A stretch of 38,971 nt of DNA from Paracoccaceae bacterium (GCA_020629115.1 JAHDDY010000007.1:9064-48034), one strand, 5' to 3'. Numbered from the stretch's first letter, positions 25,097-34,251 are shown. The notes: generated from the letters alone by a model not told the origin. Numbers and translations are program-made.

Positions 25097-26866
25097 CTAT
25101 CCGGTCGTATCCTCTTCCATCGAAGCGAGCGCATCCTGCAGCTCGACGTCCATGTTGTACCCGCGGGCGCGTTCCCAGAAGGCGGGCTGGCCGATGCCGG
25201 TCGAGACGTGCTTGCCGATCAGCTTGCCGTCCTTGTCCTCGCCGGTGATCTTGTAGAGCACGAGATCCTGCGTCACGAGGGTATCGCCCTCCATGCCCAG
25301 CACCTCCGAGATATGCGTGATGCGGCGGGAGCCGTCGCGCAGGCGCTGGGCCTGCACCACGACGTTGATCGCCGAGCACATCATCTCGCGGATGGTCTTG
25401 GACGGCAGGGCGAAGCCGCCCATCGTGATCATGGATTCCACGCGGCTCAGCCCCTCGCGCGGGGAGTTGGCGTGGAGCGTGCCCATCGAGCCGTCATGGC
25501 CCGTGTTCATCGCCTGCAGCAGGTCGAAGGCTTCCGGCCCGCGCACCTCCCCGACGATGATCCGTTCGGGGCGCATCCTGAGACAGTTCTTCACCAGGTC
25601 GCGCATCGTGACCTCGCCGCCGCCCTCCAGCTTGGGCGGACGTGTCTCCAGCCTGACCACGTGCGGCTGCTGAAGCTGCAGTTCCGCCGAGTCCTCGCAG
25701 GTGATGATGCGCTCGTCGTCGCCGGCAAAGCCCGAGAGACAGTTGAGCAGGGTCGTCTTGCCCGAGCCGGTACCGCCCGAGATGAGGATGTTGCAGCGGC
25801 AGGCGGCGGCGATCTGGATGACCTTGGCCGCCTCCGGCGTGAGCGCCCCGAACTTGATCAGGTCGCTCATCTTGAGCTTGTCCTTCTTGAACTTTCGAAT
25901 CGTCAGCGTCGCGCCGTCGATCGAGAGCGGCGGGGCGATGACGTTGACGCGCGAGCCGTCGAGCAGGCGGGCGTCGCAGATGGGCGAGGATTCGTCGACC
26001 CGGCGGCCGACCTTCTGCACCATGCGCTGACAGATTTCGAGGAGCTGGCCGTTGTCGCGGAAGCGGATGTTGGTCAGCTCGATCTTGCCCTCGGTCTCGA
26101 TGTAGACCTGTTCGGCCCCGTTCACCATGATGTCGGCGATGTCGTCCCGCGCCAGAAGCGGCTCCAGCGGGCCGTAGCCCAGCACGTCGTCGCAGATGTC
26201 GTCCACGAGCCGCTTCTGCTCGGTGATCGACATGATGTGGCCCTTGACCGCGATGATCTCGTTGACGATCTGGCTGATCTCGCCCTCGGCGTCGGTCCGG
26301 GCCAGGGCCACGATGCGGCTCATGTCCATCGCGTCGATCAGGGAGGCGAAGATCTCGGCCTTGAGGTCGTAATAGGCCTGGTTGTGGGTGAAGTTGCGTT
26401 CGCCGTCTGCCCGGGCCGCGACGGGCCTTTCCGCTTCGATCTTCTTGACCTTGGTGCGCTTGCGGCTTGCTCCGAAGCCGCTCTCGCGCTCGCGCATGTC
26501 CTCGATGCCGTGGATCACGTCCGCCTCGTCGGAATCGCGGGCGCGGAGCGGGCGGTCGATATCGGCGGGCAGCATGTGGTCGGACGGTTCAAGCGGGGCC
26601 GCGCGCTCGCGTTCTTCCGGTCCGGTACCCTCTACCGGCCTGCGGGCCGGGGCCTGGGGGCGGGGCGGGGCCTTGGAACGCGACAGGTCCGCATTGAGCG
26701 CGTCCATCGGCCTCGGCTTCACGTTCGGAGCCGGGCGTGACCCCGCGGCTGCACCGGGGCGCGGCGGGGGCGGGGGCGGTCCCTTGCGTGCACCGGGCAC
26801 GCGGGGCCGGCTGCCCGGCTCCGCGCCGTCCTGGGAATCGGTATCGTTCGTGCGTTTGCTGAACAT
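25097..26866 (-). CDS. cpaF: CpaF/TadA secretion ATPase
   Basis: This hexameric ATPase powers Tad pilus assembly at the cytoplasmic face. Key motifs are [18 protein letters not shown] (about 221-238), DIMVNG, Walker A GGTGSGKT (364-371), the Asp box around [12 protein letters not shown], the Walker B region RIIVGEVRG (435-443) and the His box GTLHANS (462-468). All catalytic features are intact. At 589 residues it is longer than many CpaF proteins because of an N-terminal region of about 155 residues that is rich in Pro, Arg and charged residues and has no recognisable domain. Confidence 0.96.
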   Translation of the reverse strand: MFSKRTNDTDSQDGAEPGSRPRVPGARKGPPPPPPRPGAAAGSRPAPNVKPRPMDALNADLSRSKAPPRPQAPARRPVEGTGPEERERAAPLEPSDHMLPADIDRPLRARDSDEADVIHGIEDMRERESGFGASRKRTKVKKIEAERPVAARADGERNFTHNQAYYDLKAEIFASLIDAMDMSRIVALARTDAEGEISQIVNEIIAVKGHIMSITEQKRLVDDICDDVLGYGPLEPLLARDDIADIMVNGAEQVYIETEGKIELTNIRFRDNGQLLEICQRMVQKVGRRVDESSPICDARLLDGSRVNVIAPPLSIDGATLTIRKFKKDKLKMSDLIKFGALTPEAAKVIQIAAACRCNILISGGTGSGKTTLLNCLSGFAGDDERIITCEDSAELQLQQPHVVRLETRPPKLEGGGEVTMRDLVKNCLRMRPERIIVGEVRGPEAFDLLQAMNTGHDGSMGTLHANSPREGLSRVESMITMGGFALPSKTIREMMCSAINVVVQAQRLRDGSRRITHISEVLGMEGDTLVTQDLVLYKITGEDKDGKLIGKHVSTGIGQPAFWERARGYNMDVELQDALASMEEDTTG

Positions 26867-26928
26867 GAAGGGTCTTCCGCCGTGAACTGCTGCTCATGCG
26901 CCTGCGCGCGGGGTGGGAGGAGGGACGG

Positions 26929-28254
26929 TCAGGGGGCCTTTCCCCGTTCGGCGGGCGCCTTGGCCATCTTCTTCTTCAGGCGTTCGAGGAAGCCGTTGAG
27001 ATCGAACCCCTTGAGCGCCATGCCGGCCTTGCCACGCCCGGACTTCTTGAGTGCCGTCCGGCTGGCCGCGACCGTCTCGCCGAGCTGCGCGATCAGGGCG
27101 GCGGCCTCGTGCTTGGGATTGACCTCCTCGACCATCTGCCCGTTGTTCATCGCCTCGCCGAACAGGGCCGGGTCGTGGGGGATGATCAGGTCGATCTTGC
27201 GCCCGATGATCTCGGTCACGTCGCTGGCGGCGATCTCGGGCCGCTTCGGGATGCCGACCTGATTGAGCACGACGCGGGGCGGGTCGTCGTTGGGCCGGCG
27301 CGCGGCCAGCAGGTCGTGGAACGCCTTGAGGTTGCGCAGGCTGGCCAGCTCGGGCGTGGCGACGAGGACGATCTCGTCCATCTGCATCACCGCGCGCTGG
27401 ACCCAAGGCGCCCAGCTGTGCGGGATGTCGAACACGGCGTAGTCGGTCGAGGCGCGGATGGTCTGGATGGTGTCGATGACGGTGTTCTCGTCGAACTCGC
27501 TCTCCACCTCCAGCGAGGAGGGGGCGGCGAGGATCGAGAGGTAGTCGTCGTGCTCGATCAGCAGCCGCTGGAGCTTCACGTCGTCCAGCTCCTCCGCCCC
27601 GGTAAGGGCGTCGAGCACGGTGCGGGTGGGGTCGCGGTTGAAGTCGAGGCTCGCGGTGCCGAACTGGATGTCCAGATCGACCAGCATCACGTCCTTCTTC
27701 TCGGTCTGCGCGATCTTCCAGGCCGCATTGTGGGCGAGGGTCGAGGCCCCCGCGCCGCCCTTCACGCCGACGAAGCCGATGGTGCGGGCCATCGGCGCGA
27801 GGCCCGGCTCGGCGAAGACGGTGGCGATGGCCTCGATGATCTGGATCGGCGAGGCGGGGGAGACGATGTACTCGTCCACCCCCTGCCGCTTCAGTTCGCG
27901 GTAGAGCATCACGTCGTTGGACGGGCCGCAGACGATGACCTTGGTGTCGGGGTCGCAGACGTTGGCCAGTCCCTCCAGCTCGTCGAAGACTTCGAGACCC
28001 GTCAGGTCGGTCTCGACCAGCAGGAGGTGCGGCGTGGCCGCCTCGTCGTAGGTCTCGATGGCGCGCTTGATGCCGCCCATCGCCACGGCGATGGAGGTGC
28101 GGGCCATGCGCCGGTCGTAGGCCGATTCCTGGATGGCGGTGGCCATGGGGCCGGTGGTGCAGAAGGATTCGATGTCGATCCGCGGGATGAGCGTCTCGAT
28201 CGGGCCGGAAAGCCCCTGATCTTCGTAGGCTGTGGATTGCGCCGCAGAGGGCAT
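26929..28254 (-). CDS. cpaE: CpaE/TadZ, receiver-ParA-like localisation ATPase
   Basis: The start is set at ATG 28254 (MPSAAQSTAY) with AGGAGA seven bases upstream, giving 441 residues. An atypical receiver-like domain (about 53-150) is followed by a MinD/ParA-type ATPase with the deviant Walker A GVKGGAGAST (163-172) and LVDLDIQFG. TadZ/CpaE proteins position the Tad machine at a cell pole. The C-terminus is basic (RLKKKMAKAPAERGK). It lies 28 bases after the cpaD-like gene and 62 before cpaF. Confidence 0.93.
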   Translation of the reverse strand: MPSAAQSTAYEDQGLSGPIETLIPRIDIESFCTTGPMATAIQESAYDRRMARTSIAVAMGGIKRAIETYDEAATPHLLLVETDLTGLEVFDELEGLANVCDPDTKVIVCGPSNDVMLYRELKRQGVDEYIVSPASPIQIIEAIATVFAEPGLAPMARTIGFVGVKGGAGASTLAHNAAWKIAQTEKKDVMLVDLDIQFGTASLDFNRDPTRTVLDALTGAEELDDVKLQRLLIEHDDYLSILAAPSSLEVESEFDENTVIDTIQTIRASTDYAVFDIPHSWAPWVQRAVMQMDEIVLVATPELASLRNLKAFHDLLAARRPNDDPPRVVLNQVGIPKRPEIAASDVTEIIGRKIDLIIPHDPALFGEAMNNGQMVEEVNPKHEAAALIAQLGETVAASRTALKKSGRGKAGMALKGFDLNGFLERLKKKMAKAPAERGKAP

Positions 28255-28282
28255 GGCCGGTCTCCTGTCTTGGCGGCGTGCT

Positions 28283-28654
28283 CTATTGGATGAGGTCGGT
28301 CGTGCCCCGGGCATCGGGTGCGGTCGCGGTCGAATCACCCGTCCGGTAGGCTTCCAGCACGCGCTGGCGCGCCTGCGGGTCGGAGGGTGTCATGGCGCGG
28401 GGGCGGACCAGATCGCTCGGATCGGCGATCATCACCGCCATGTTGCTCTGGTGCGAGCACCCGAAGCCCGGCGTCGCGGCGTTCTGGGTGTTGTGGCGCA
28501 TGTCCGGCTGCTGGATGTCGCCGCAGTCGTAGACCTTGCCCAGCTCGTATTCCTGCCAGGGGTCGTAGAACGCGTCCTTCTGTTCCCGGGCGCAGCCCTG
28601 CGCGAGGGCGAGGACCGCGAGAAGGGCGGAGAGGCGGATGGGTGTCTGTGTCAT
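28283..28654 (-). CDS. cpaD: Short CpaD-like pilus biogenesis lipoprotein
   Basis: Starting at ATG 28654 the product is 123 residues with a lipoprotein signal peptide (LALAQGCA, lipid-modified Cys at about residue 21). The body contains GFGCSHQSNMAVMIADPSDLVRPRAMTPSD, which matches the C-terminal signature of CpaD (GC...NLAAMVADPRDL). Usual CpaD proteins are about 200 residues or more, so the N-terminal half is missing or very divergent. Its location between the secretin and CpaE genes supports the assignment. CpaD is an outer-membrane lipoprotein of the Tad secretin complex. Confidence 0.82.
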   Translation of the reverse strand: MTQTPIRLSALLAVLALAQGCAREQKDAFYDPWQEYELGKVYDCGDIQQPDMRHNTQNAATPGFGCSHQSNMAVMIADPSDLVRPRAMTPSDPQARQRVLEAYRTGDSTATAPDARGTTDLIQ

Positions 28655-28676
28655 CGTGTCCGTGCCTTCTTGCGGA

Positions 28677-30908
28677 TTATTCGAGGATGAAGCCGAAGGG
28701 CGCTTCGAGCGCGTCCTTGGCCCCGGCCTGGTGCGTGTGGTCCGTCGCCACGCCGTCTTCGCCGCCATAGACCTTGTGCAGGCGGCCGAGGACGAAGAGG
28801 TCGAAGTCGCTGGCGGGGGCGAAGCCGTCGGTGGGCAGGCGGAAATCCTTTTCCTGGCCGGGCTTGACGATGTACGGCGTCACGAGGATCACCAGCTCGG
28901 TCTCCTGCTTCTGGTAGTCGGTCGAGGAGAAGAGCTGGCCGAGGATGGGCAGGTTCTTCAGACCCGGCAGGCCGGTATGGGCGTTCGCGTCGCGCTGCAG
29001 CAGCATCCCGGCGATGGACATCGTGCCCCCCGAGGGCAGCTCGACGGTGGTGTTCGCCTTGCGGATCGAGATGCCGGGAATGGTCAGGTCGCCCGTCGAG
29101 AGCGAGCCTTCGGTGGTCAGCTCGCTGATCTCGGTGGCGACGGTGAGGCTGATTCGCCCGTCCCCGACGACGACCGGCGTGAATTCCAGCGCCACGCCGA
29201 AATCGCGGAAGGTGAAGCCGATGTTGCCGTCGTCGACGGAGGTGGGGTAGGGGAACTGCCCGCCCGCGAGGAAGCTGGCCGTCTCGCCCGAGACGGCGGT
29301 CAGCGTCGGCTCGGCCAGGACGCGCATGACGTTGTGCCGCTCGAAGGCGCGGACGAGCGCGCCGAAGTTGGTGCTTTCGAAAGAGCCGGCGATATTGGCG
29401 GCGATGCCGCCCAGGGCGGTGCCGTTGACGCCGAAGGCGTTCGAGATCGAGCCGAAGTCGGTCAGGTTGCTGGCGATGCCGCCCGTGGCCGCCGAGAGGG
29501 CCGCGTCGGAGGCGAGGTTGAAGTCGACGCCGAACTGTTTCACCACCGACCGGCGCATCTCCGCGATGCGCACCTTTACGAGAATCTGGTCTTCGGCGGT
29601 GGAGTTGATGCGGTCGACGAAGCTCACGTCGTCGAGGCTCGCGTCGACGCCCGCGCTGGTCATGGCCGAGTAGAGATAGCGCCGCACGAGGTTGCGCACC
29701 GCGTCGGCCTCGGCCGCGCCGTCGACCGCGCCGGAGACGATCACGTCGTCGAGCACGGACTTGACCTCGATGACGAGGCCGGGAAACGATTCGGCGAGTG
29801 CCCGGCGCAGGGGGCGCAGGTCGAAGCGCACGTTCGCGTCGAGGCTGAGGATCTGCTTGCCGTCCTCGTCGAAGGCGGTGACGCTGGTCGGACCGGGCTG
29901 CAGACCGATGAGCACCATCTGCCGGGCGGTGCGCAGGACGGCGCGGACCCGGGTGGGGTCGGCGACGAGGATCTCGTGCGCCTCGGTGGGCAGCTCGACG
30001 ATGGTGGACTTGGCGACGAACAGCGCGGCATCGCGTCCGGCGGGGCCGTCACCGGCGCGCTTGAGGACCGACGGCCCGTAGGCGCCGTCCCCGTCCATGG
30101 CGAAATCGCTGCCGGAGCGCAGCAGGGGCGTGGGTTCGAGGCTGGCGTAATGATCGACGACCGGGGCCGGCTCGAAGGGGAGCGGCTCGGCGTACAGGGG
30201 TGCCGCGACGGGCGGCAGGGTCTCCATCACGTAGGGTTCGGGGGCGATGGAATGCGTCTCCACGACATGCTGCACGATCGGTGCCAGAGGCGGCGCGGCG
30301 TACAGGGGTGCCGCGTGCATAGGCTCCGACTGCATAGGTGCCGCGTACATGGGTGGGGCCTGCATGGGTGCGGCCTGCATAGGCGCGGGTTCGGCGTAGG
30401 TGGGCGCGGGGCGCGGCATGGGCGCGTAGAGCGGGGCGGTGTGCGGCGTCGGGGCCGCGTCCTGGCGGACGATGGTGCCGTTCTCGACGGTGTAGCCGAA
30501 ATCCCCGGACCCCGAGATGGTGCCGCCCGTCATCCCCGCCGAGGCGTCGATGCTGCCGCCGCCCTCGTCGAAGACGCCCTGCAGGCTCTGCAGCGTCACC
30601 GTGTCGAGCGGGGCGGGGGCGGCGTCGAAGATGTCGGGTGCCATGGGCGTCGTGACCATCCGGTCGGCCATCGCGGAGCCGGTGCTCCCAAGGGGCGCGG
30701 CGGTGACGGGACCGGACGGTCCGTCGGTCTCGTCGCGGTACTGGATCGAGCCGTCGGGCGCGACGAAGTAGCCTGCCTGGGACGAGGCCCCCGGCGTGGT
30801 GAGCGAGACGCCCGCGCCGCTCTGGGCGACGGTATCGGGCGGCGCGGCGAGGACGAGCGCCGTGGCGGTCAGGGCGACGGCGGTGGCGGTCATGGCCGAA
30901 GGGCGCAT
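28677..30908 (-). CDS. cpaC: CpaC/RcpA outer-membrane secretin with a long N-terminal extension
   Basis: The conserved CpaC part begins near residue 296: the N-terminal pilus domain (STIVELPTEAHEILVADPTR), a BON-like segment (SVLDDVIVSGAVDG), then the secretin core with VRIAEMRR, VLAEPTLTAVSGETASFLAGG and EFTPVVVGDGRISL. It ends near LVILVTPYIVKP plus 40 residues. Residues 1-295 are an added region with a signal peptide (cleavage near TVAQS) and a Pro/Met/Ala-rich repeat. I chose ATG 30908 (GGAGAG upstream); ATG 30953 overlaps the cpaB stop and has GGAGG, but the codons between them lack the usual GC bias. With a normal secretin of about 450-500 residues, 743 is unusual. Confidence 0.92.
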   Translation of the reverse strand: MRPSAMTATAVALTATALVLAAPPDTVAQSGAGVSLTTPGASSQAGYFVAPDGSIQYRDETDGPSGPVTAAPLGSTGSAMADRMVTTPMAPDIFDAAPAPLDTVTLQSLQGVFDEGGGSIDASAGMTGGTISGSGDFGYTVENGTIVRQDAAPTPHTAPLYAPMPRPAPTYAEPAPMQAAPMQAPPMYAAPMQSEPMHAAPLYAAPPLAPIVQHVVETHSIAPEPYVMETLPPVAAPLYAEPLPFEPAPVVDHYASLEPTPLLRSGSDFAMDGDGAYGPSVLKRAGDGPAGRDAALFVAKSTIVELPTEAHEILVADPTRVRAVLRTARQMVLIGLQPGPTSVTAFDEDGKQILSLDANVRFDLRPLRRALAESFPGLVIEVKSVLDDVIVSGAVDGAAEADAVRNLVRRYLYSAMTSAGVDASLDDVSFVDRINSTAEDQILVKVRIAEMRRSVVKQFGVDFNLASDAALSAATGGIASNLTDFGSISNAFGVNGTALGGIAANIAGSFESTNFGALVRAFERHNVMRVLAEPTLTAVSGETASFLAGGQFPYPTSVDDGNIGFTFRDFGVALEFTPVVVGDGRISLTVATEISELTTEGSLSTGDLTIPGISIRKANTTVELPSGGTMSIAGMLLQRDANAHTGLPGLKNLPILGQLFSSTDYQKQETELVILVTPYIVKPGQEKDFRLPTDGFAPASDFDLFVLGRLHKVYGGEDGVATDHTHQAGAKDALEAPFGFILE
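30291..30380. repeat. 15-bp tandem repeat inside cpaC
   Basis: Six imperfect 15-base units (plus-strand type GGTGCCGCGTGCATA) follow each other in register. They encode a pentapeptide-like repeat, A-P-M-x-A, in residues about 177-206 of CpaC. An extra copy of part of the unit (around 30190-30207) encodes another Leu-Tyr-Ala stretch. Being in-frame, copy-number change would lengthen or shorten the secretin extension without frameshift. Confidence 0.75.
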
Positions 30909-30949
30909 TCTGTTCTCTCCGGTTGCGGAAGGGCCGGGGCGGGATCGGC

Positions 30950-32056
30950 TCATCGGTTCGCCTCCGTCGCGGGGGTGGACGTGGTGCGCACCTTGATCGC
31001 CGCGCCGTTGCGGACGAGGACGACCCCGTCGTCTTCCGGCGCGGGTGCGGGCGCCCCGTTCGCGGGCGCGGTTCCGTTCTGCGCGGCGCGCAGGCGCTGG
31101 GTCTGGGCGCGCGCCTCCTCGTCCCGGCGGCGCTTCAGGGCGTGCTGCTCGGCCTGGAACTGCTCAGCCAGTTCGCGCATCTCGTTCGCGCGCTCGATCT
31201 TGGACCGCGCGAGGGCCTGGAGGTCGAGAATCGTCTCGGGCATGATCTTGTCGATGTCCTCGCCGTATTCCTCGACCAGCTCCGAGAAGCTGCGCAGCGA
31301 GAGGGTGAGAAAGCCGCGCTCCTGCTTGGCGATCTGCCGCGTCAGGGAGATCAGCTCGACCTGATCGGGCGTCAGTTCGATGGTCGCGGTGTTGCCGATA
31401 GCGCTGGCATTGCCGTTATCGGTCGTCTCGGCGAGGCGCTGGTCGATGGCCAGCACGCGGACGGTGGCCATGACCGTGTCGGTCTGGTTATGCGTCACCG
31501 TGCGGTCGATGAGGCCGGTGGAGGGGTTGAACTCCTCGACGTTGATCTGCCGGGTCAGCAGCAGGTCGACGAAGTCGCCCGGCAGGATGAAGCCGCCCGC
31601 GCCGGTGATGTCGGAGATGGGCACGGCCACGGCGCGCATGCCCTTGCGCAGCAGCGAGGCCATGACGCCCGCGCCCTGGAGATTGACGATCTTCTCGGTC
31701 GAGAGCGGCTCGCCAGCGCGGATCAGGGTGCGCGCGGCGGTGCCGGTCACGGTCTGGACCGCGTTCTCGTCGTCCTGCCGGGCGTAGAAGTAGGGCGAGA
31801 CGATCTCGGCGGGGAAGGCCTGCCACTTCACGTCGTTCCCCTCCAGTGTGCGCCCGATGGGAATGTCGCGCGCGGCGACGAGGACGTCGATCGTCTTCGG
31901 GGCCTGGACGGCGGGCTTGGCCGGCTCTCGCGCGGCGACCGAGACGGCCGGCGCGGAAACGGTGGCGCGGCTCTCGATGGCCCCGCGCATCAGCCACATC
32001 GCCGCCATCGCCGCGACGGAGGCACAGGCCAGGATAAGAACTCTCACGCCACGCAT
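30950..32056 (-). CDS. cpaB: CpaB/RcpC periplasmic Tad assembly protein
   Basis: This 368-residue protein has one N-terminal membrane anchor (about 5-23), a SAF domain (about 55-120: IDVLVAARDIPIGRTLEGND, LIRAGEPLS) and an RcpC/CpaB domain (MRAVAVPISDITGAGGFILPGDFVDLLLT). The last 100 residues form a charged helical region (RSKIERANEMRELAEQFQAE) and a short tail. CpaB sits in the periplasm with the CpaC secretin. AAGGAGAG precedes the ATG. It is the first tad gene in this window; a pilin or prepilin-peptidase gene, usually upstream, is not found in the adjacent 390 bases. Confidence 0.94.
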   Translation of the reverse strand: MRGVRVLILACASVAAMAAMWLMRGAIESRATVSAPAVSVAAREPAKPAVQAPKTIDVLVAARDIPIGRTLEGNDVKWQAFPAEIVSPYFYARQDDENAVQTVTGTAARTLIRAGEPLSTEKIVNLQGAGVMASLLRKGMRAVAVPISDITGAGGFILPGDFVDLLLTRQINVEEFNPSTGLIDRTVTHNQTDTVMATVRVLAIDQRLAETTDNGNASAIGNTATIELTPDQVELISLTRQIAKQERGFLTLSLRSFSELVEEYGEDIDKIMPETILDLQALARSKIERANEMRELAEQFQAEQHALKRRRDEEARAQTQRLRAAQNGTAPANGAPAPAPEDDGVVLVRNGAAIKVRTTSTPATEANR

Positions 32057-32447
32057 CGCGACTCTCCTTCGTTGGACATGCGACTCGACCGTAGGGCCGC
32101 GATGGTTAGAAAAGTGAGAACACCGGCATCCTTCGATCCGCCGCGGTCATGTCCGACCCCGTGTCTTCGGCCTTTCCGGTCGGCGGTCGCGCATCGTGCC
32201 GGTTCCCCTGTTTCCGGCGGACGCTAACCCTTCCGGTTTAACAAACTGCCAAGGAAGAACCTGTCGGGCGAACCCCGCTGACGCGTGCGACAAGTTTCGC
32301 GCGCAAGGGATTGATCGTGCGGTGTATGTTGCAATTGAGTGATTGGATAACTTCTGTTAACCAAACACTTGATAAGCAGACGGCTGTGGAACGGGTATCG
32401 CAGCATTCGATTCCGACGCGATTCGACAGTGGCAGGAGACACATCAC
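32057..32447. promoter_or_regulatory. Divergent promoter region between cpaB and the IalB-like gene
   Basis: This 391-base stretch has no gene that I can support. Its right half (about 32227-32400) is distinctly AT-rich, with GTTTAACAAAC and CTGTTAACCAAAC, and is the place to expect promoters for the tad operon (minus) and for the IalB-like gene (plus). TTAACC-type half-sites resemble CtrA half-boxes, but no TTAA-N7-TTAA pair is present. A short dyad AACC/GGTT lies at about 32226-32238. Confidence 0.45.
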
Positions 32448-32966
32448 ATGAACCGCATGACGCTTGGCGCCGCAGGTCTGGCGCTCGCCGGAGCGATCGG
32501 CGCGCCGGAGCTGGCGACCGCGCAGGATCAGGAGCGCATCGGAGCGTTCCGCTACTGGAGCGCCTTCACCTCCAACGGTCCGCAGGGAAAGATCTGCTGG
32601 GCCGCGACCAAGCCCTCGGACAAGGACTTCACCGGCAGCAACCGGGGCGACGTCTTCCTGATGATCTCCGTCTATCCCGATACGGGGGTCGATACGGAGG
32701 TAAGCATTCTCTCGGGCTATCCCTACGACGAATCGCGCACCGTGCAGGCCAAGATCGGCTCGCAGAACTTCTCCTTCTTCGCCGTGAAGGACGGGGCGTG
32801 GCTGGAGACGCGCAACGAGGAGCGCCAGATCGTCACCGCCATGCGCCGGGGCGCGAAGGCGACCGTGACGGGCTATGCCGAAGGGGGCGGGCGCTCGACC
32901 GACACCTTCTCGCTCCTGGGCTTCACGAAGGCCTACGAGGCGGCCAAGAAAGCCTGCGGCGTCTGA
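32448..32966 (+). CDS. Invasion-associated locus B (IalB)-family exported protein
   Basis: This 172-residue protein has a signal peptide (about 1-26, cleavage after ELATAQ) and a mature domain with the IalB-like pattern: GAFRYWSAFTSNGPQGKICWAA, FLMISVYPDT, VSILSGYPYDE, FSFFAVKDGAWLE, MRRGAKATVTGYAEGGGRSTDTFSLLGF. Two cysteines (in KICWA and near the end in KKACGV) could form a disulfide. Family members are periplasmic or outer-membrane associated; despite the name, they are common in free-living alphaproteobacteria and their role is not established. A GC hairpin (32967-32983) directly follows the stop, without a U-tract. Confidence 0.85.
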   Translation: MNRMTLGAAGLALAGAIGAPELATAQDQERIGAFRYWSAFTSNGPQGKICWAATKPSDKDFTGSNRGDVFLMISVYPDTGVDTEVSILSGYPYDESRTVQAKIGSQNFSFFAVKDGAWLETRNEERQIVTAMRRGAKATVTGYAEGGGRSTDTFSLLGFTKAYEAAKKACGV

Positions 32967-33035
32967 CGCCCGGGCCGCGGGCGGACGATTCGGGAAGGAA
33001 GCTCGGAGGCGCATGGCCCGGTTGCATTGCGCGAC

Positions 33036-33060
33036 CGGGAGCGCTACCAAAATGCTCCCG
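33036..33060. other. Hairpin in the leader of the DUF4177 gene
   Basis: CGGGAGC (33036-33042) and GCTCCCG (33054-33060) form a perfect 7-bp stem with an 11-base loop. The hairpin lies 27 bases before the ATG at 33088. It may be a leader structure or the tail of the preceding transcript. Confidence 0.35.
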
Positions 33061-33087
33061 ACGATCCTTGCGCAAGGGGCCTGGGCC

Positions 33088-33708
33088 ATGTCCGCATCCA
33101 TCTACGAGTACAAGACCGTCGCTCTGCCGCAGGTAGTGCAGGCGAAGCGCCGGCGCGGCGTCAGCGAAGCCGATTTCGTCGCCGAGACGATGGGCGAGCT
33201 GATCCATCTGGAGGCGGTCGACGGGTGGGAATACCTGCGCGCCGACACGCTCGCGGCCGGATCGCGGGGCGGCATGTTCTCGCGGGAACCGAAGATCACC
33301 TATTACAGCGTGCTCGTCTTCCGCCGGATGCAGGAGAACGTCTGGCCGATGGAGGATGTCTCTCCCGTCCGGGCGCCGATTCCCGCCCCCGCCGCACCGC
33401 CCCCGCCGCCCGACGCCGAGGCGGTTCCGGTGCCGCCCCGTCCGCCCGTGCGAACCGCGCGCGCGCCGACGGCCTCGGCTCCACCGCCGCCCTCGCCGGA
33501 GCCGGAACCGGCCCCCGCGCCGACGCCGCGCCCCGAACCCGTCCCCAAGCCCGAACCGGCCCCCCCGCGTCCGGTGGTGAACGATCCGACATCGCCGCTC
33601 GCGCAGGGGTTGATCCTGACCACCGGGGGACAGTTCCGAACCGGCGAGCCGGAGCCGTCCGCCCCGCGCCCCGCGCCCCGGCCTCCCCTCGGTTCGGCAC
33701 GCGACTGA
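33088..33708 (+). CDS. DUF4177 domain protein with a proline-rich tail
   Basis: The ATG at 33088 follows AAGGGG and begins MSASIYEYKTVALPQVVQ; longer in-frame starts upstream have no homology-like features. Residues 1-90 form a DUF4177-like domain (YEYKTV ... LEAVDGWEYLRADTL ... YYSVLVFRRM). Residues 95-206 are a disordered tail dominated by Pro, Ala, Glu and Arg (repeated PEP and PAP), with a short hydrophobic patch (SPLAQGLILTTGG) near the end. No signal peptide is seen. The function is unknown. Confidence 0.8.
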   Translation: MSASIYEYKTVALPQVVQAKRRRGVSEADFVAETMGELIHLEAVDGWEYLRADTLAAGSRGGMFSREPKITYYSVLVFRRMQENVWPMEDVSPVRAPIPAPAAPPPPPDAEAVPVPPRPPVRTARAPTASAPPPPSPEPEPAPAPTPRPEPVPKPEPAPPRPVVNDPTSPLAQGLILTTGGQFRTGEPEPSAPRPAPRPPLGSARD

Positions 33709-33729
33709 CGCCGCGCGGGCGGCGGGGCT

Positions 33730-34203
33730 TCAGGGCCGGCGGCCCGATGCGGAGGTCGGGCGCAGGGACGGAAGCGACGCGATGCACGCGGGCCGGCGGC
33801 CGGTCGCAATACGGGACTCGTTCCACGACTCCTTTTCGTCGCGGCAGGGCGCGGTCCGGTCGAGCGTCCGCTCGACGAGCGACAGGAGCGCCTCTTCGTC
33901 GAAGGGTTTTCGCAGGCAGGCGACGGCCTTCTCCAGCCGGCGGTCCGCGTCGTCGCTCTCCCCCGTCATGACGATGACCGGCAGGGCCGGGTCGAGATGG
34001 CGGGCGTTCTCCAGGACGGTCCAGCCATCCGCACCGGGCATCGACAGGTCGGTGATGAGGAGATTCGCCCCCGACAGCGCCGTCCCGTCCCGCGACGGCA
34101 TCCCCTCCCCGTAGGCCGCGACCGTATGTCCCGCATCGCGCAGATGACGCGACAGGAGCCGGCGCAGGGGGGGAGAATCCTCCATCAGGATGATGTGTGC
34201 CAT
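33730..34203 (-). CDS. Single-domain CheY-like response regulator
   Basis: This 157-residue protein starts at ATG 34203 with a purine-rich GGAAGGAC upstream. It has the receiver acid pocket (Glu8, Asp9 in LMEDS), phospho-acceptor Asp52 (LLITDLSMPG), the conserved Thr in VIVMTGESDD and Lys in LRKPFDEE. There is no output domain; the last 35 residues are a basic, low-complexity tail. It probably acts by protein-protein contact in a phosphorelay; no histidine kinase is nearby. Confidence 0.9.
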   Translation of the reverse strand: MAHIILMEDSPPLRRLLSRHLRDAGHTVAAYGEGMPSRDGTALSGANLLITDLSMPGADGWTVLENARHLDPALPVIVMTGESDDADRRLEKAVACLRKPFDEEALLSLVERTLDRTAPCRDEKESWNESRIATGRRPACIASLPSLRPTSASGRRP

Positions 34204-34251
34204 GCCGCCCGTCCTTCCGCGCAATCGCCGGTTCCGCCGCCGATCGCGGAG

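Noticed and set aside
23657-26740. Plus-strand open frame of about 1000 codons across tadC, tadB and cpaF
   Set aside because: It runs antisense to three well-recognised genes and has the low-complexity His/Arg/Asp composition of a shadow frame.
30291-30380. Regularly spaced short repeats, considered as a CRISPR-like array
   Set aside because: Units are 15 bp, contiguous without spacers, in frame inside cpaC, and there are no cas genes.
28638-31364. Plus-strand open frame of about 900 codons opposite cpaC and cpaB
   Set aside because: Antisense shadow. Its apparent glycine/histidine repeats simply mirror the 15-bp repeat in cpaC.
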